64,000 nt of DNA from Ilyomonas limi. Its GTDB lineage: Bacteria > Bacteroidota > Bacteroidia > Chitinophagales > Chitinophagaceae. The notes below the pieces were generated by a model. It was not told the DNA's origin. It saw only the letters and a list, made by a program, of their open reading frames with translations, and made no database searches. Within the stretch, counting starts at the first letter, position 1, and each line of letters begins with the position of its first letter. The DNA is taken from the NCBI RefSeq assembly GCF_005233845.1, contig NZ_SZQL01000009.1, positions 158,282 through 222,281 on the forward strand, read 5' to 3'. This document shows, piece after piece, positions 44,201 to 52,821 of this stretch. The position numbers and the translations under genes are program-made.

Positions 44201-46265
44201 TTTGTGCCCGTTTTCTTTTTGCTTCTCTCAAAAATATTAAAGCTTGTGCCATTCGTTGCTCTTTTGGATCAAAAGATTGAATATTGGGCTGCTCGCCGGT
44301 TTTTACCACCCATTCCTTTATTTTAGGCCATAATACAATAGCTTCCTCTTCAGTCATGTCTATTTTGGAAACTGTGATAGTATCTTGTATGACTCTTAAT
44401 ACAGATGTTGTAACGGATTTTGATAATATTTCAAAAGCTTTTTGAAATGGATTAATGGTGTCAATCAGGTCTATACTAATATCATCAATATTCACAAAGC
44501 TTCCTGCCATCCGGATGAATTTCTTACTGCCCTGTTCTTCTATCGTACTGTTTTTTATTACCGAATCTACAACCACATATTGCCTTACAGCTTCCACCTC
44601 GTCTTCATTCAAGTCGGGATAAATCTCCCTGATAATTTTGGGTATCAACACCGTATTTATCACTTCCGGCTCTATGTTCCCGGGCATTGCTTTCAGCATG
44701 GTATCGTCCTGTAAAATCCTTGCTTTCAGGTCATTCAAATCACTTTCAATAATGTCCTTTGCACGTTGTGAAGTTGCTTTTTTAAATCCTCTTATATGTA
44801 TTATTTTTCCATCATTATCATCGCTGTCTTCGTCCCCTTCATTCTCCGGGTATTTTGGTTTGAACTTAAAGTTGGGCGCCAACACCTGTTCCATTAACAG
44901 CGATGCAGTAATAGCTTTCAGCATGTTGTTTACCGCCAGTTTTACATCATCATCTACCGCATCGGGCTGTGCTATCAAATTGGTAAACTGTGCGTGTGTT
45001 TTATTTTCGCTATCACGCGTAGCACGACCGATTATCTGAATGATTTCGGTGAGTGAACCCCGGTAACCGATGGTAAGTGCATGCTCGCAAAAAGGCCAGT
45101 CAAAACCTTCTTTAGCCATTCCCAAAGCTATAATCATATCTATATCATCCGGTTTGCTAACACCTCTTAGGTAGGAAACTACTTTATCTCTTTCTTTTTG
45201 ATTATCATTGACTAAATCTGCAATTTTCAAAATCCTGCCTGTTCTTTTGCTTTTTACATATAAAATACCTGTTTCATTATCCTGGTATTCCATTTCGCCA
45301 ATGCAATCAATCACATGACTTACTTCTTCATATTTTTCTTTGGAAGATTCGGCAGAATTTACGCTAGGAATATGGATAATGGTTTTAAGGTTCTCATCCA
45401 ATATTTCTTCCAGGGCTGATAGCTCACTTTCCGGCTGCTTTTTATAATATCGCCCCTGGTAAAAATGGTAACCAATTCCCAACGACTTTAGATGCTCATA
45501 TCCATTCAACTGGTCGTAATAATTATAGGTAACCTTTGTAAACTTTTCTTCATCTTCAGGTAGCAAAACGGGTATGCTGTCACCACGGAAATACGAACCT
45601 GTCATAGCTACAATATGCGCATTAGATTTTTGCATCACATTTCTGATTACTTCTCCCAAACGGTTATCTCCATCTGCCGAAACATGATGAAACTCATCTA
45701 TAGCAAGCAGGCAATCATTCAAATCTTTTTCATTCAAACCCTCAAAGGCAAAGCGGAGGGTAGCATGTGTGCAAATCAGAATTTGTTCTTTGCCTTGCAG
45801 AAAATTTAAAAATGCCTGCACTTTGCTCCCTTCGCTTCCCGGTGTGCAAAGGTTATAGCGTTGAGCCGGCTCCCAGTTGGCAAAGAAGCCATACTTTGTT
45901 AATTCAGTAGGACTGAAAGAATTGCCGATAGAACGTTCCGGAACGGCAACAATTACTTTTTTTATGCCTTGATGCATTAACTTATCCAAAGCAATAAACA
46001 TTAAGGCTCTGGATTTTCCCGAAGCCGGTGGTGCTTTTAGTAAAAGATATTTAGCCGTTCTTGCCTCATACGCTTTTGCCTGCATTTCGCGCATGCCTAA
46101 AGCATTTGTTTTTTTACTCGCACCGGTTTGCGCATAGTTTACAGCTACCAGATTGATAGGCTTAACATATTCGGTCTGAATGGTTTCGTTATTCACCTTT
46201 TGTTTTGCTTTTACTGTAAAATAAACTTTTTTATTATTCCTTTCTGTTTGTGGAGTTTCTCTCAC
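44193..46265 (-). CDS. SF2 DEAD/DEAH-type helicase of the candidate defence operon
   Basis: A protein of 690 residues. Helicase motifs in order: a Q-motif-like GMREMQAKAYEAR (57-69), Walker A PPASGKS (79-85), ICTHATL, DEFHH (190-194), MTGSYF (221-226), GMAKEGFDWPFCEHALTIG and QIIGRATR (410-417). The layout resembles the helicase subunits of type I/III restriction enzymes. The C-terminal 270 residues are unassigned and include an acidic stretch (NEGDEDSDDNDG). The start is a GTG inside a 7-bp hairpin (46259-46277). It precedes the GIY-YIG gene with an 8-bp overlap and follows the DUF1828 gene by 161 bp. It probably supplies DNA translocation for the nuclease. Confidence 0.88.
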   Translation of the reverse strand: MRETPQTERNNKKVYFTVKAKQKVNNETIQTEYVKPINLVAVNYAQTGASKKTNALGMREMQAKAYEARTAKYLLLKAPPASGKSRALMFIALDKLMHQGIKKVIVAVPERSIGNSFSPTELTKYGFFANWEPAQRYNLCTPGSEGSKVQAFLNFLQGKEQILICTHATLRFAFEGLNEKDLNDCLLAIDEFHHVSADGDNRLGEVIRNVMQKSNAHIVAMTGSYFRGDSIPVLLPEDEEKFTKVTYNYYDQLNGYEHLKSLGIGYHFYQGRYYKKQPESELSALEEILDENLKTIIHIPSVNSAESSKEKYEEVSHVIDCIGEMEYQDNETGILYVKSKRTGRILKIADLVNDNQKERDKVVSYLRGVSKPDDIDMIIALGMAKEGFDWPFCEHALTIGYRGSLTEIIQIIGRATRDSENKTHAQFTNLIAQPDAVDDDVKLAVNNMLKAITASLLMEQVLAPNFKFKPKYPENEGDEDSDDNDGKIIHIRGFKKATSQRAKDIIESDLNDLKARILQDDTMLKAMPGNIEPEVINTVLIPKIIREIYPDLNEDEVEAVRQYVVVDSVIKNSTIEEQGSKKFIRMAGSFVNIDDISIDLIDTINPFQKAFEILSKSVTTSVLRVIQDTITVSKIDMTEEEAIVLWPKIKEWVVKTGEQPNIQSFDPKEQRMAQALIFLREAKRKRAQNG

Positions 46266-46277
46266 TACTGGTGAGAG
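46259..46277 (-). promoter_or_regulatory. Hairpin covering the GTG start of the helicase
   Basis: On the minus strand CTCTCAC-cagta-GTGAGAG forms a perfect 7-bp stem whose right arm contains the GTG start. A GGAGG sequence (minus, 46289-46285) lies just upstream. The stem could hide the start codon and reduce translation. Confidence 0.5.
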
Positions 46278-46426
46278 TTTTTCGCCTCCAATATAAATTA
46301 ATCAATTATACATTAACAGCTTTAATCGCTTTAAATTTGGAATTGTGCAATAAGGATAACAATGAATCTGCGGTGCTGCTTAGGGAGCGAAATTTCTGAA
46401 AAAGGATAATGTTTAAAAATTGGTAA

Positions 46427-47185
46427 TTATGCTTTTTCCTTTTCTAAAAAAGGCCGGGCATTGGCCTTAAATTCATCAAGCGAAGTAAATTGCTTATCAC
46501 AAGCATTTGTCAACCTAAGTTTGTCCTTACGGGGAAGCGCCTCAAAATTTTCGGTAACGACCCACCCGTGATATTTTATATTACCTAACAGGTATGCCTG
46601 ATAACTCAATGTTACAAGCCTTGCTTTAGCAACATCTTTTACGCCAAATAAGTAAACAGGTTTTCCATTAGGCTGAAAAGAATAGTCAGCTTCTAAATCA
46701 TCCCGTTCAGGAATTGGAAGAACTTTTTTTTGGGGATTGAAATCTTTTAAATCACTAAAAATATATTCATCCAGCATTTCAAAAAACAAGTTCTCTATTA
46801 CTTCCCTTTTAAAATAACGCATACTACCAATCTTGGCATAAGCCTGTGTAATGTGCATTATATCGGTGTAAAGCGTTTCTGGTGTTGTTTCCAGGCAAAT
46901 ATTTCCCTCTTGTTCCGTTAATTTGTTTTCAGAAATTATTTTCTGTAGAATAGTTTCCTTGTTTTCAGTATCAATATCGTAGGAATAAGATAACCGTTGC
47001 AGCGTGAGACCGTAATCGCACAAAGCAAATTTGTTTTCCGAAACTGGTGTAATGAACAAATCTATCATATCACCATCTTCGTGGTAAATTGGTAACAGCA
47101 ACTGGTAAATGCCAGGCCTTTTTTGCCTGATTGCAACCCTGCCGTTAAAATCCTTTTTAATATGATTTAATATCTGCTCCATCAT
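46427..47185 (-). CDS. DUF1828 domain-containing protein
   Basis: A protein of 252 residues. The N-terminal half has the DUF1828 pattern: RPGIYQLLLPIYHEDGDMIDLFI, then KFALCDYGLTLQRLSYSYDID. The C-terminal half (about 140-252) resembles the associated DUF1829 region (YSFQPNGKPVYLFGVKDVAKARLVTLSYQAYLL), which has a nuclease-like alpha/beta look, but I see no sure catalytic set. DUF1828 genes are common near phage and defence genes. The ATG overlaps the stop of the upstream gene by 4 bp (ATGA), so the pair is translationally coupled. Its role within this operon is unknown. Confidence 0.75.
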   Translation of the reverse strand: MMEQILNHIKKDFNGRVAIRQKRPGIYQLLLPIYHEDGDMIDLFITPVSENKFALCDYGLTLQRLSYSYDIDTENKETILQKIISENKLTEQEGNICLETTPETLYTDIMHITQAYAKIGSMRYFKREVIENLFFEMLDEYIFSDLKDFNPQKKVLPIPERDDLEADYSFQPNGKPVYLFGVKDVAKARLVTLSYQAYLLGNIKYHGWVVTENFEALPRKDKLRLTNACDKQFTSLDEFKANARPFLEKEKA

Positions 47186-47718
47186 ACATTTCCACCAGCT
47201 TCAAAGTTAATATCTATTTGGTTGTTTGGAGGAGGAAAGTGCTTTTGTCTATCTGTAATTATAACGTTTATTCGCTTTACAAAGTATTGAATGGCATCCT
47301 CAATTGTTGCATAAGGAACTCCTGTTTCTATTTTCCCTTCAGGCTTTAAACCGGCATTTATTCTTTCTGCTGTTGCCAAATGAACATGAGGTCCCTCATG
47401 ATGCGGGATATTCTCATTTGGCCCATGAGGACCATTTACCCGCAGCAGTACAATTGTTCCCCTCTCATCTTTGGGTTGATAAACCAAACCAGTTGAAAAA
47501 TTCAACTGAAAAGTTAGGTTTTTGGATATAAAGCCGCTAAACGAGTACTTCCCATCTATTGACTCCAGCATAAATTTGATTTTACTGCTCCCCCTTCCTA
47601 CACCCGAATCTTTAGGCGAATTGGTTACCTTTTTAGGGCAACCAAGCAATTCCTCTATAAGCTCGTTAGTATAAAGCATAAAGGCAAAATAAAGAAAATA
47701 CCTATTTGAAATATACAT
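47182..47718 (-). CDS. Small HxH protein coupled to the DUF1828 gene
   Basis: A protein of 178 residues, or 165 if translation starts at the second ATG at 47679 (MLYTNELIEELLGCPKK), which looks the better family start. The core alternates strands: KFMLESIDGKYSFSGFIS, then GTIVLLRVNGPHGPNENIPHHEGPHVHLATAERINAG. The histidine-rich PHHEGPHVHLA loop could bind metal or be catalytic. It looks similar to the poorly known DUF6978-type proteins, but this is recall without a search. It overlaps the DUF1828 start by 4 bp, a toxin-antitoxin-like arrangement, and lies 114 bp downstream of the methyltransferase gene. Confidence 0.65.
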   Translation of the reverse strand: MYISNRYFLYFAFMLYTNELIEELLGCPKKVTNSPKDSGVGRGSSKIKFMLESIDGKYSFSGFISKNLTFQLNFSTGLVYQPKDERGTIVLLRVNGPHGPNENIPHHEGPHVHLATAERINAGLKPEGKIETGVPYATIEDAIQYFVKRINVIITDRQKHFPPPNNQIDINFEAGGNV

Positions 47719-47832
47719 TCTCCTTATTTCAAAGAACTAATTCAGCCAACCGTAAAACGCATAATTAAAACAGGTTTTAGTGCAACGAGAAAGACAGCAT
47801 ACAACTTTATTTTGATTGATGGCTTTTCTTTT

Positions 47833-50541
47833 TTATTGCACTTTCTTTTTCCCCTTTTTTTTCTCTTTGGCAAACAGCGTGTTCTTTTTGGTCATTTCTT
47901 CATACAACTTAAACAAATATTCCAATCTCTCTGCATCATTCTGAAACGGATTAAGGCGGTATATCCGTTCAATCGCTTCGTCTAATTCTTTGTGCGCTAG
48001 TTTTAAACCTGCCGGCATGGTTTCAGGATTGTATAACCAGGCCATTGTTTTTTCCGGATATTTTGCCCGTTCGTCCAATACCTGAAAAACATATTGATTG
48101 ATGGTTTCTTTTTGCTTTTCGCTGATGTCGGGAAAGGGAAAAGTATTGTAGCATAATTTGGCAGAATAACGATAATCAGTTTTCAATTTTCCACCCACTG
48201 CGTTTACCCAAACCATGTGCATTCTACTGGTAATCACAGCAAAAAGCCAAGGTTGGGCGTTATATATAGCCATAGAAGAATTTGAAATAATTGAATTCTT
48301 ATTTAAAAACCCGATAGGAATATATTTTCTTTTTTCAGATGAAGTTGCTGGAACAAAAATTGAGTCAGTAGGCTTATATCTAATTTCACCAAATCTATGG
48401 GGAAAAGCAGCCAATTTCTTAGTTGCAATTTTTGTGCTATTACTCCTCAATTCTTTTATGGCAAGTAATCTTTTTCTGATGGCGGGGATTTCGCTTATAT
48501 GCCTTATATCATCATTACCAATCCATAAACAAAACTTTTTTTCACCATTGATAAATTCTTCAGCTCCGTAAAACGGCTTTATCACCTTTTCAAGAATTGG
48601 AAATTGAGATAACAATTCCTTTGTTTCCCCTTCATTTAAAAGCAAATTACCACCATCTGTAGGCTGACTTCCTTTTTGCATTTCAGGCAATCCTGATAAA
48701 GATTTACTTCTTTCATTGATAATTATATTTGAAGCATCAAGTAAGTACGGGTTGATATTTTTTGCTTCTTTCTTTATTTTTTCAGAAAACAAATATTTTG
48801 GTGCAGTGGATTTATTTCTGAGCCCTATAATAATAACCGATACGCCTGCATTGCCTTTAGCATTGTTTGTCCATTTAAAAGAGTGGTGTGCAAAATCAAT
48901 TTCAATATCATCAGAAATCAATTGCGGCCATAATAAAGCAACTTGTTGTCCCTGAGTTATAGAGTTAGTAGAAACAAAAGCAAATTTTGCATTAAATCCT
49001 TTGATATAATCTTTGGCTTTATAAAACCAACAAGCAATATAATCTAAATCACGATACTTTTTTAAATGGCTAAACACAAAATCCATATCACTTTTCTGGA
49101 TTTCATCTTGTACCCTTGAGCCTAAATACGGCGGATTGCCCAAAATATAAATTTCATCATCTAAGCTTTTCGGGCAAGCCTCTTCCCAATCAATCCGAGC
49201 AGCATTTCCGCAAACAATTTTCCCCGCTTCCTTTAACGGCAGTATAGGTTTTGACTGTCCATAGCCTTCCAGCATTTCATCAAATACTTTGTTCATCTGA
49301 TGCTCTGCCAGCCAAAGAGATAGCAATGCCATTTCGTGAGGAAAGTCTTTGATTTCAATACCGTAAAATTGCGAGAGACTAATGGAGGTGAAGAATAAGG
49401 CTAGTTGTTCGCCACCCTTTTTTAATTCAATCAGCCGTTGAATGATTTTGATTTCCAACAGCCGGATTTCTTTGTAAGTAATAATCAGGAAATTTCCACT
49501 TCCGCAAGCCGGGTCAAAAAACTTGATGCCGACAATTCTGTTAATAAGTTTCTTTAAGTTATTCGGACTATCATAGCTTTTTTGAAAATCATCATACAAC
49601 TCATTTAAAAATAACGGCTCAATCAATTTCTTTATGTTAGGAACAGAAGTGTAATGCATGCCCAAATCACTTCTTTCTTCGGGGTCGGCTACTGCCTGAA
49701 TCATAGAGCCGAATATATCCGGATTGATTTCACTCCAATCCAAATCGCCACATTCTACCAGTATCTTTCTCGACCTGGCAGAGAATTTTGGAGCATTGAT
49801 TTCAGCATTAAAAAGACCGCCGTTTACATAGGGGAACTGTTCTAAATAAGCCGGAAAATTACCTTCTTTCGAATTGAGCTTACGAAACAAATCATTTAAA
49901 AACAGGTGTACATTGCTGCCATCTTCGGCAGTATGCTGTACTAAGATTTCGGTAAAAACACTTTCTTTTTCAAAAATGCCGGTGTCCTCGGCAAAAAAGC
50001 AAAACAATAAACGGGAAAGAAAAATATTTAATTTATGGCTGCCTTCTTTATAAAGATCCGAATTGTCGGTTACCAGATTATCATACAACTGAGCCAGCTT
50101 GTAAGCCGCATCTCTGTCTGCTTTATTGTCATTGGAAGATTTATAAATTTCCGCACCTGTTAAAGGCAGAAAAAAGTCGTAATATTTGGGTAGTTCTGCA
50201 ATTTTAAAATCACGGTTGAGTCTGGTTTTTAAATCTTTGGCAACAATGGTTTCAAAATCTGTAATGATTACAAACCTTGGATGTTGTTTTAAAATGCGTT
50301 CCTCTTTTGCCGATTCTTCCGCTTCAATCAAGAGCCTGTCTGTTTGCTCCACTTTAAAGAAGAGCTTGTTTTTATACAAAACTTCGCCCTCAACTTTCGA
50401 TAGGTTATAATCGCCTTTCTTGAGCCGGGTAACCGAAGTCTTTGAAATGCCGTAGGCCAAAAGAAAGTCGTAAATAAACTCTTCCTTATTTAAAGATGTT
50501 ACTAATTCGCTAAGCTTTTTTTCTATTTCGCCTGAATTCAT
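47833..50541 (-). CDS. N6-adenine DNA methyltransferase of MmeI/type IIL architecture, first gene of the candidate defence operon
   Basis: A protein of 902 residues. SAM-binding motif I is FFDPACGSGNF (341-351), and the catalytic motif IV is GNPPY (468-472), giving N6-adenine specificity. A helical linker (about 160-300) precedes the methylase, and a target-recognition-like region (about 650-820, KFCLWIGNDDIRHI through KTDYRYSAKLCYNTFPFP) follows. This order is that of MmeI-like single-chain enzymes. The N-terminal domain (about 20-130) sits where MmeI has its PD-(D/E)xK nuclease, but I do not see the D-ExK residues, so cleavage may be left to the GIY-YIG protein encoded downstream. The C-terminus is very Lys-rich. 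Confidence 0.88.
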   Translation of the reverse strand: MNSGEIEKKLSELVTSLNKEEFIYDFLLAYGISKTSVTRLKKGDYNLSKVEGEVLYKNKLFFKVEQTDRLLIEAEESAKEERILKQHPRFVIITDFETIVAKDLKTRLNRDFKIAELPKYYDFFLPLTGAEIYKSSNDNKADRDAAYKLAQLYDNLVTDNSDLYKEGSHKLNIFLSRLLFCFFAEDTGIFEKESVFTEILVQHTAEDGSNVHLFLNDLFRKLNSKEGNFPAYLEQFPYVNGGLFNAEINAPKFSARSRKILVECGDLDWSEINPDIFGSMIQAVADPEERSDLGMHYTSVPNIKKLIEPLFLNELYDDFQKSYDSPNNLKKLINRIVGIKFFDPACGSGNFLIITYKEIRLLEIKIIQRLIELKKGGEQLALFFTSISLSQFYGIEIKDFPHEMALLSLWLAEHQMNKVFDEMLEGYGQSKPILPLKEAGKIVCGNAARIDWEEACPKSLDDEIYILGNPPYLGSRVQDEIQKSDMDFVFSHLKKYRDLDYIACWFYKAKDYIKGFNAKFAFVSTNSITQGQQVALLWPQLISDDIEIDFAHHSFKWTNNAKGNAGVSVIIIGLRNKSTAPKYLFSEKIKKEAKNINPYLLDASNIIINERSKSLSGLPEMQKGSQPTDGGNLLLNEGETKELLSQFPILEKVIKPFYGAEEFINGEKKFCLWIGNDDIRHISEIPAIRKRLLAIKELRSNSTKIATKKLAAFPHRFGEIRYKPTDSIFVPATSSEKRKYIPIGFLNKNSIISNSSMAIYNAQPWLFAVITSRMHMVWVNAVGGKLKTDYRYSAKLCYNTFPFPDISEKQKETINQYVFQVLDERAKYPEKTMAWLYNPETMPAGLKLAHKELDEAIERIYRLNPFQNDAERLEYLFKLYEEMTKKNTLFAKEKKKGKKKVQ

Positions 50542-50729
50542 AATATTTTACTAAGCCGATTGCTTCTTAAGAATTTTTATTCAATAAGTTCTCCCATAAT
50601 GAAAATGGTACAATACTAAATACTATAAAAGCAATGTTGCTAAAATCTGTTCATCAAAATCATTACTGAAAGTATTGTTGTTTTATAGCAGTCTGGCAGA
50701 ATGGTGTACACTTGACATATAGGTGTACT
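50542..50729. other. Spacer between the antitoxin-like gene and the methyltransferase
   Basis: Contains two GGTGTAC words (50703-50709 and 50722-50728) as a short direct repeat. No toxin gene is present where one would be expected after an antitoxin. Confidence 0.4.
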
Positions 50730-50920
50730 CTATTGCAACCATGATGCGAGATATTGTTTGGCTTCTTCAATTGTATAAGTTTTATCTTCCCTGATATTTT
50801 TTCAGCTTTTTCAATTTTCTGCAGCATAATCATTCGTTCCAGCAAAACATCCATATCTTCAAATTCGTCTTCAGGCATTGCATTTATTATGTCAATAATT
50901 TGCTTTTTAGTAATTGCCAT
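50730..50920 (-). pseudogene. Antitoxin-like small gene with a -1 frameshift at an A6 run
   Basis: The first 41 codons (MAITKKQIIDIINAMPEDEF...) code for a short helical, acidic protein of antitoxin type. Reading on in the same frame gives an unlikely basic tail, ending at 50663. If the frame slips by -1 at the A6 run (plus-strand T6 at 50797-50802), the product continues as NIREDKTYTIEEAKQYLASW and stops at 50730, giving about 63 residues with a typical amphipathic antitoxin C-terminus. It is therefore either a pseudogene by one-base loss, a sequencing error, or a site of ribosomal or transcriptional slippage. No toxin gene follows. Confidence 0.6.
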
Positions 50921-50964
50921 GCTATTCCTTTCTCCAAATATAAAACATCAGAATATAAAAGTGT

Positions 50965-50982
50965 CGGATAACATATTATCCG
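50965..50982. promoter_or_regulatory. Palindrome upstream of the antitoxin-like gene
   Basis: CGGATAA-cata-TTATCCG is a perfect 7-bp inverted repeat 45 bp in front of the ATG, as expected for an operator bound by an autoregulating antitoxin. Confidence 0.45.
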
Positions 50983-51092
50983 CAGAATGAAATATTGAAA
51001 AGCGTTCTTCTCTTTAGTCGGGGTCGCATAAATCATAGCAAGAAAAATAGTTCAATATATGGCTATTATTAACTACAATTCAATACAAAACA

Positions 51093-51129
51093 AAAGAGCA
51101 ATTGCCGCATCATTCAGCAATTGCTCTTT
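51093..51129 (-). terminator. Intrinsic terminator of lysS
   Basis: AAAGAGCAATTGC and GCAATTGCTCTTT form a perfect 13-bp stem 25 bp after the lysS stop, followed by TTTTG on the minus strand. Confidence 0.88.
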
Positions 51130-51153
51130 ATTATCTTCATCTTAAAAACTAAA

Positions 51154-52677
51154 TTACTCCTGCTCCAGTTTCTCCGGCCGCATCTGCGGAAACAGCAACA
51201 CATCCTGTATGCTCGGTTGATTGGTCATCAGCATACACAACCTGTCTATACCAATGCCAATACCGCTTGTAGGTGGCATACCATATTCCAAAGCACGTAA
51301 GAAATCATGGTCTATAAACATCGCTTCTTCATCGCCGCGGTTCATCAATTCCAACTGTTCTTCAAAGCGCTGGCGCTGGTCTATAGGGTCGTTTAACTCG
51401 CTATAAGCATTGGCTATTTCTTTGCCGTTTACCATTAGTTCAAAACGTTCTACCAAGCCTGGTTTGCTACGGTGTTTTTTGGTAAGCGGACTCATCTCTA
51501 CCGGATAGTCCATAATGAATGTGGGCTGCACATATTTATGTTCCGATGTTTCACTAAACAACTCATCTATCAGCTTGCCTTTTCCCATGCTGGCATCTAC
51601 ATGAATGTTTAATTGCTGGCAGGTTTTGCGCAACTCTTCTTCATTCATGCTACTTACATCAATGCCGGTGTGTTCTTGTATGGCATCAAAAATAGTAACA
51701 CGCTTGAATGGTGCTTTAAAGGATAATGTGGTATCGCCTACCTGCACATCTGTAGTGCCATGTAATGCAATGGCTATGCGCTCCATCACTTGTTCCGTTA
51801 CCTCCATCATCCAGAAATAATCTTTGTACGCCGTGTACCATTCCAGTACGGTAAACTCCGGGTTGTGTGTTCTGTCCATGCCTTCGTTTCGGAAGTTGCG
51901 GCTGAATTCATACACCCAGTCAAAGCCACCAACGATTAATCTTTTCAAATACAACTCATTCGCTATACGCAAATAAAACGGTACATCCAGTGCATTGTGG
52001 TGTGTGATGAATGGCTTGGCCGCCGCACCGCCGGGAATGTTTTGCAACACCGGTGTATCTACTTCTATAGCGCCCCTTTCATTCAAAAAATCGCGGATAG
52101 TATTGATGAGTTTAGTGCGTTTGATAAATGTATTTTTTACCTCCGGATTAATGATTAAATCGGCATACCGCTGGCGGTACTTAAATTCAGGATCAGTTAC
52201 CGCATCATACACGTTGCCTTGTTCATCGCGCTTTACTACGGGCAATGGTTTAAGCGACTTTGCCAGTAAAGTAAGTGTTTGTGCATGTACCGAAATTTCG
52301 CCGGTGCGGGTTATAAATACAAAACCGGTAACGCCGATAATATCACCTAAATCCAGTTGTTTTACTACTTTCTCAAACAGTGTTTTGTCTTCACCGGGGC
52401 AGATGTCGTCCCGTTTTACATACAGTTGAATAATGCCTTTGCTGTCTTGTATTTTTATGAAGAAAACCTTGCCTTTATCATTAATACTCATGATGCGGCC
52501 GGCAACCGTTACATGACTAAACTGTTCTTTGGTCTCTTCGCTAAATTGTTCTTTTATATTTGCAGAATAGTACGATACCGGGTATAATGCAGCGGGATAT
52601 GCGTCAATGCCGTTTTGCTGCAATGCCTTCAGCTTGTCTCTGCGGATAACTTCCTGCTCTGATAATTGCTGGCTCAT
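51154..52677 (-). CDS. lysS: Lysyl-tRNA synthetase (class II)
   Basis: A protein of 507 residues. The N-terminal OB-fold anticodon-binding domain (about 60-150, VTVAGRIMSINDKGKVFFIKIQD) is followed by the class II core: motif 1 near GAIEVDTPVLQNIPGGAAAKPF, motif 2 YEFSRNFRNEGMDRTHNPEFTVLEWY, and motif 3 GIGIGIDRLCMLM. It charges tRNA-Lys. The start is the ATG at 52677 (MSQQLSEQEVIRRDKL); the open frame extends 20 codons further to 52737 but passes through the promoter. The promoter and terminator are both visible, so the gene is monocistronic. Confidence 0.97.
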   Translation of the reverse strand: MSQQLSEQEVIRRDKLKALQQNGIDAYPAALYPVSYYSANIKEQFSEETKEQFSHVTVAGRIMSINDKGKVFFIKIQDSKGIIQLYVKRDDICPGEDKTLFEKVVKQLDLGDIIGVTGFVFITRTGEISVHAQTLTLLAKSLKPLPVVKRDEQGNVYDAVTDPEFKYRQRYADLIINPEVKNTFIKRTKLINTIRDFLNERGAIEVDTPVLQNIPGGAAAKPFITHHNALDVPFYLRIANELYLKRLIVGGFDWVYEFSRNFRNEGMDRTHNPEFTVLEWYTAYKDYFWMMEVTEQVMERIAIALHGTTDVQVGDTTLSFKAPFKRVTIFDAIQEHTGIDVSSMNEEELRKTCQQLNIHVDASMGKGKLIDELFSETSEHKYVQPTFIMDYPVEMSPLTKKHRSKPGLVERFELMVNGKEIANAYSELNDPIDQRQRFEEQLELMNRGDEEAMFIDHDFLRALEYGMPPTSGIGIGIDRLCMLMTNQPSIQDVLLFPQMRPEKLEQE

Positions 52678-52699
52678 TATGTGAAATTTAAAAAGTGTG

Positions 52700-52730
52700 C
52701 AAAGATAGCTGTTGAACCACAAAGCCGCAA
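52700..52730 (-). promoter_or_regulatory. Promoter of lysS
   Basis: On the minus strand TTG (52730-52728) and TATCTTTG (52707-52700) are separated by 20 bp, a good Bacteroidota -33/-7 pair. The -7 box ends 22 bp before the ATG. The -33 element lies within the CACAAAG-type repeat. Confidence 0.7.
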
Positions 52731-52743
52731 AGGACAAGAAGGA
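52714..52743. repeat. Degenerate repeat of the CACAAAGACAC type (copy 2)
   Basis: CCACAAAGCCGCAAAGGACA then AGAAGGA shares its core with 22171-22197. It overlaps the lysS promoter. Confidence 0.45.
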
Positions 52744-52821
52744 GCACGATAAAAGGATGAGAAAAGAGGCGTGTGTTTGAAGTATTATGCTATTATAATT
52801 TTTATTATTATGTTTAGTTCG

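Noticed and set aside
43001-50541. DISARM, BREX or a classical type I system
   Set aside because: No DUF1998 or PLD gene (DISARM), no PglZ/BrxC/BrxL (BREX), and no separate HsdS-like specificity gene are present.
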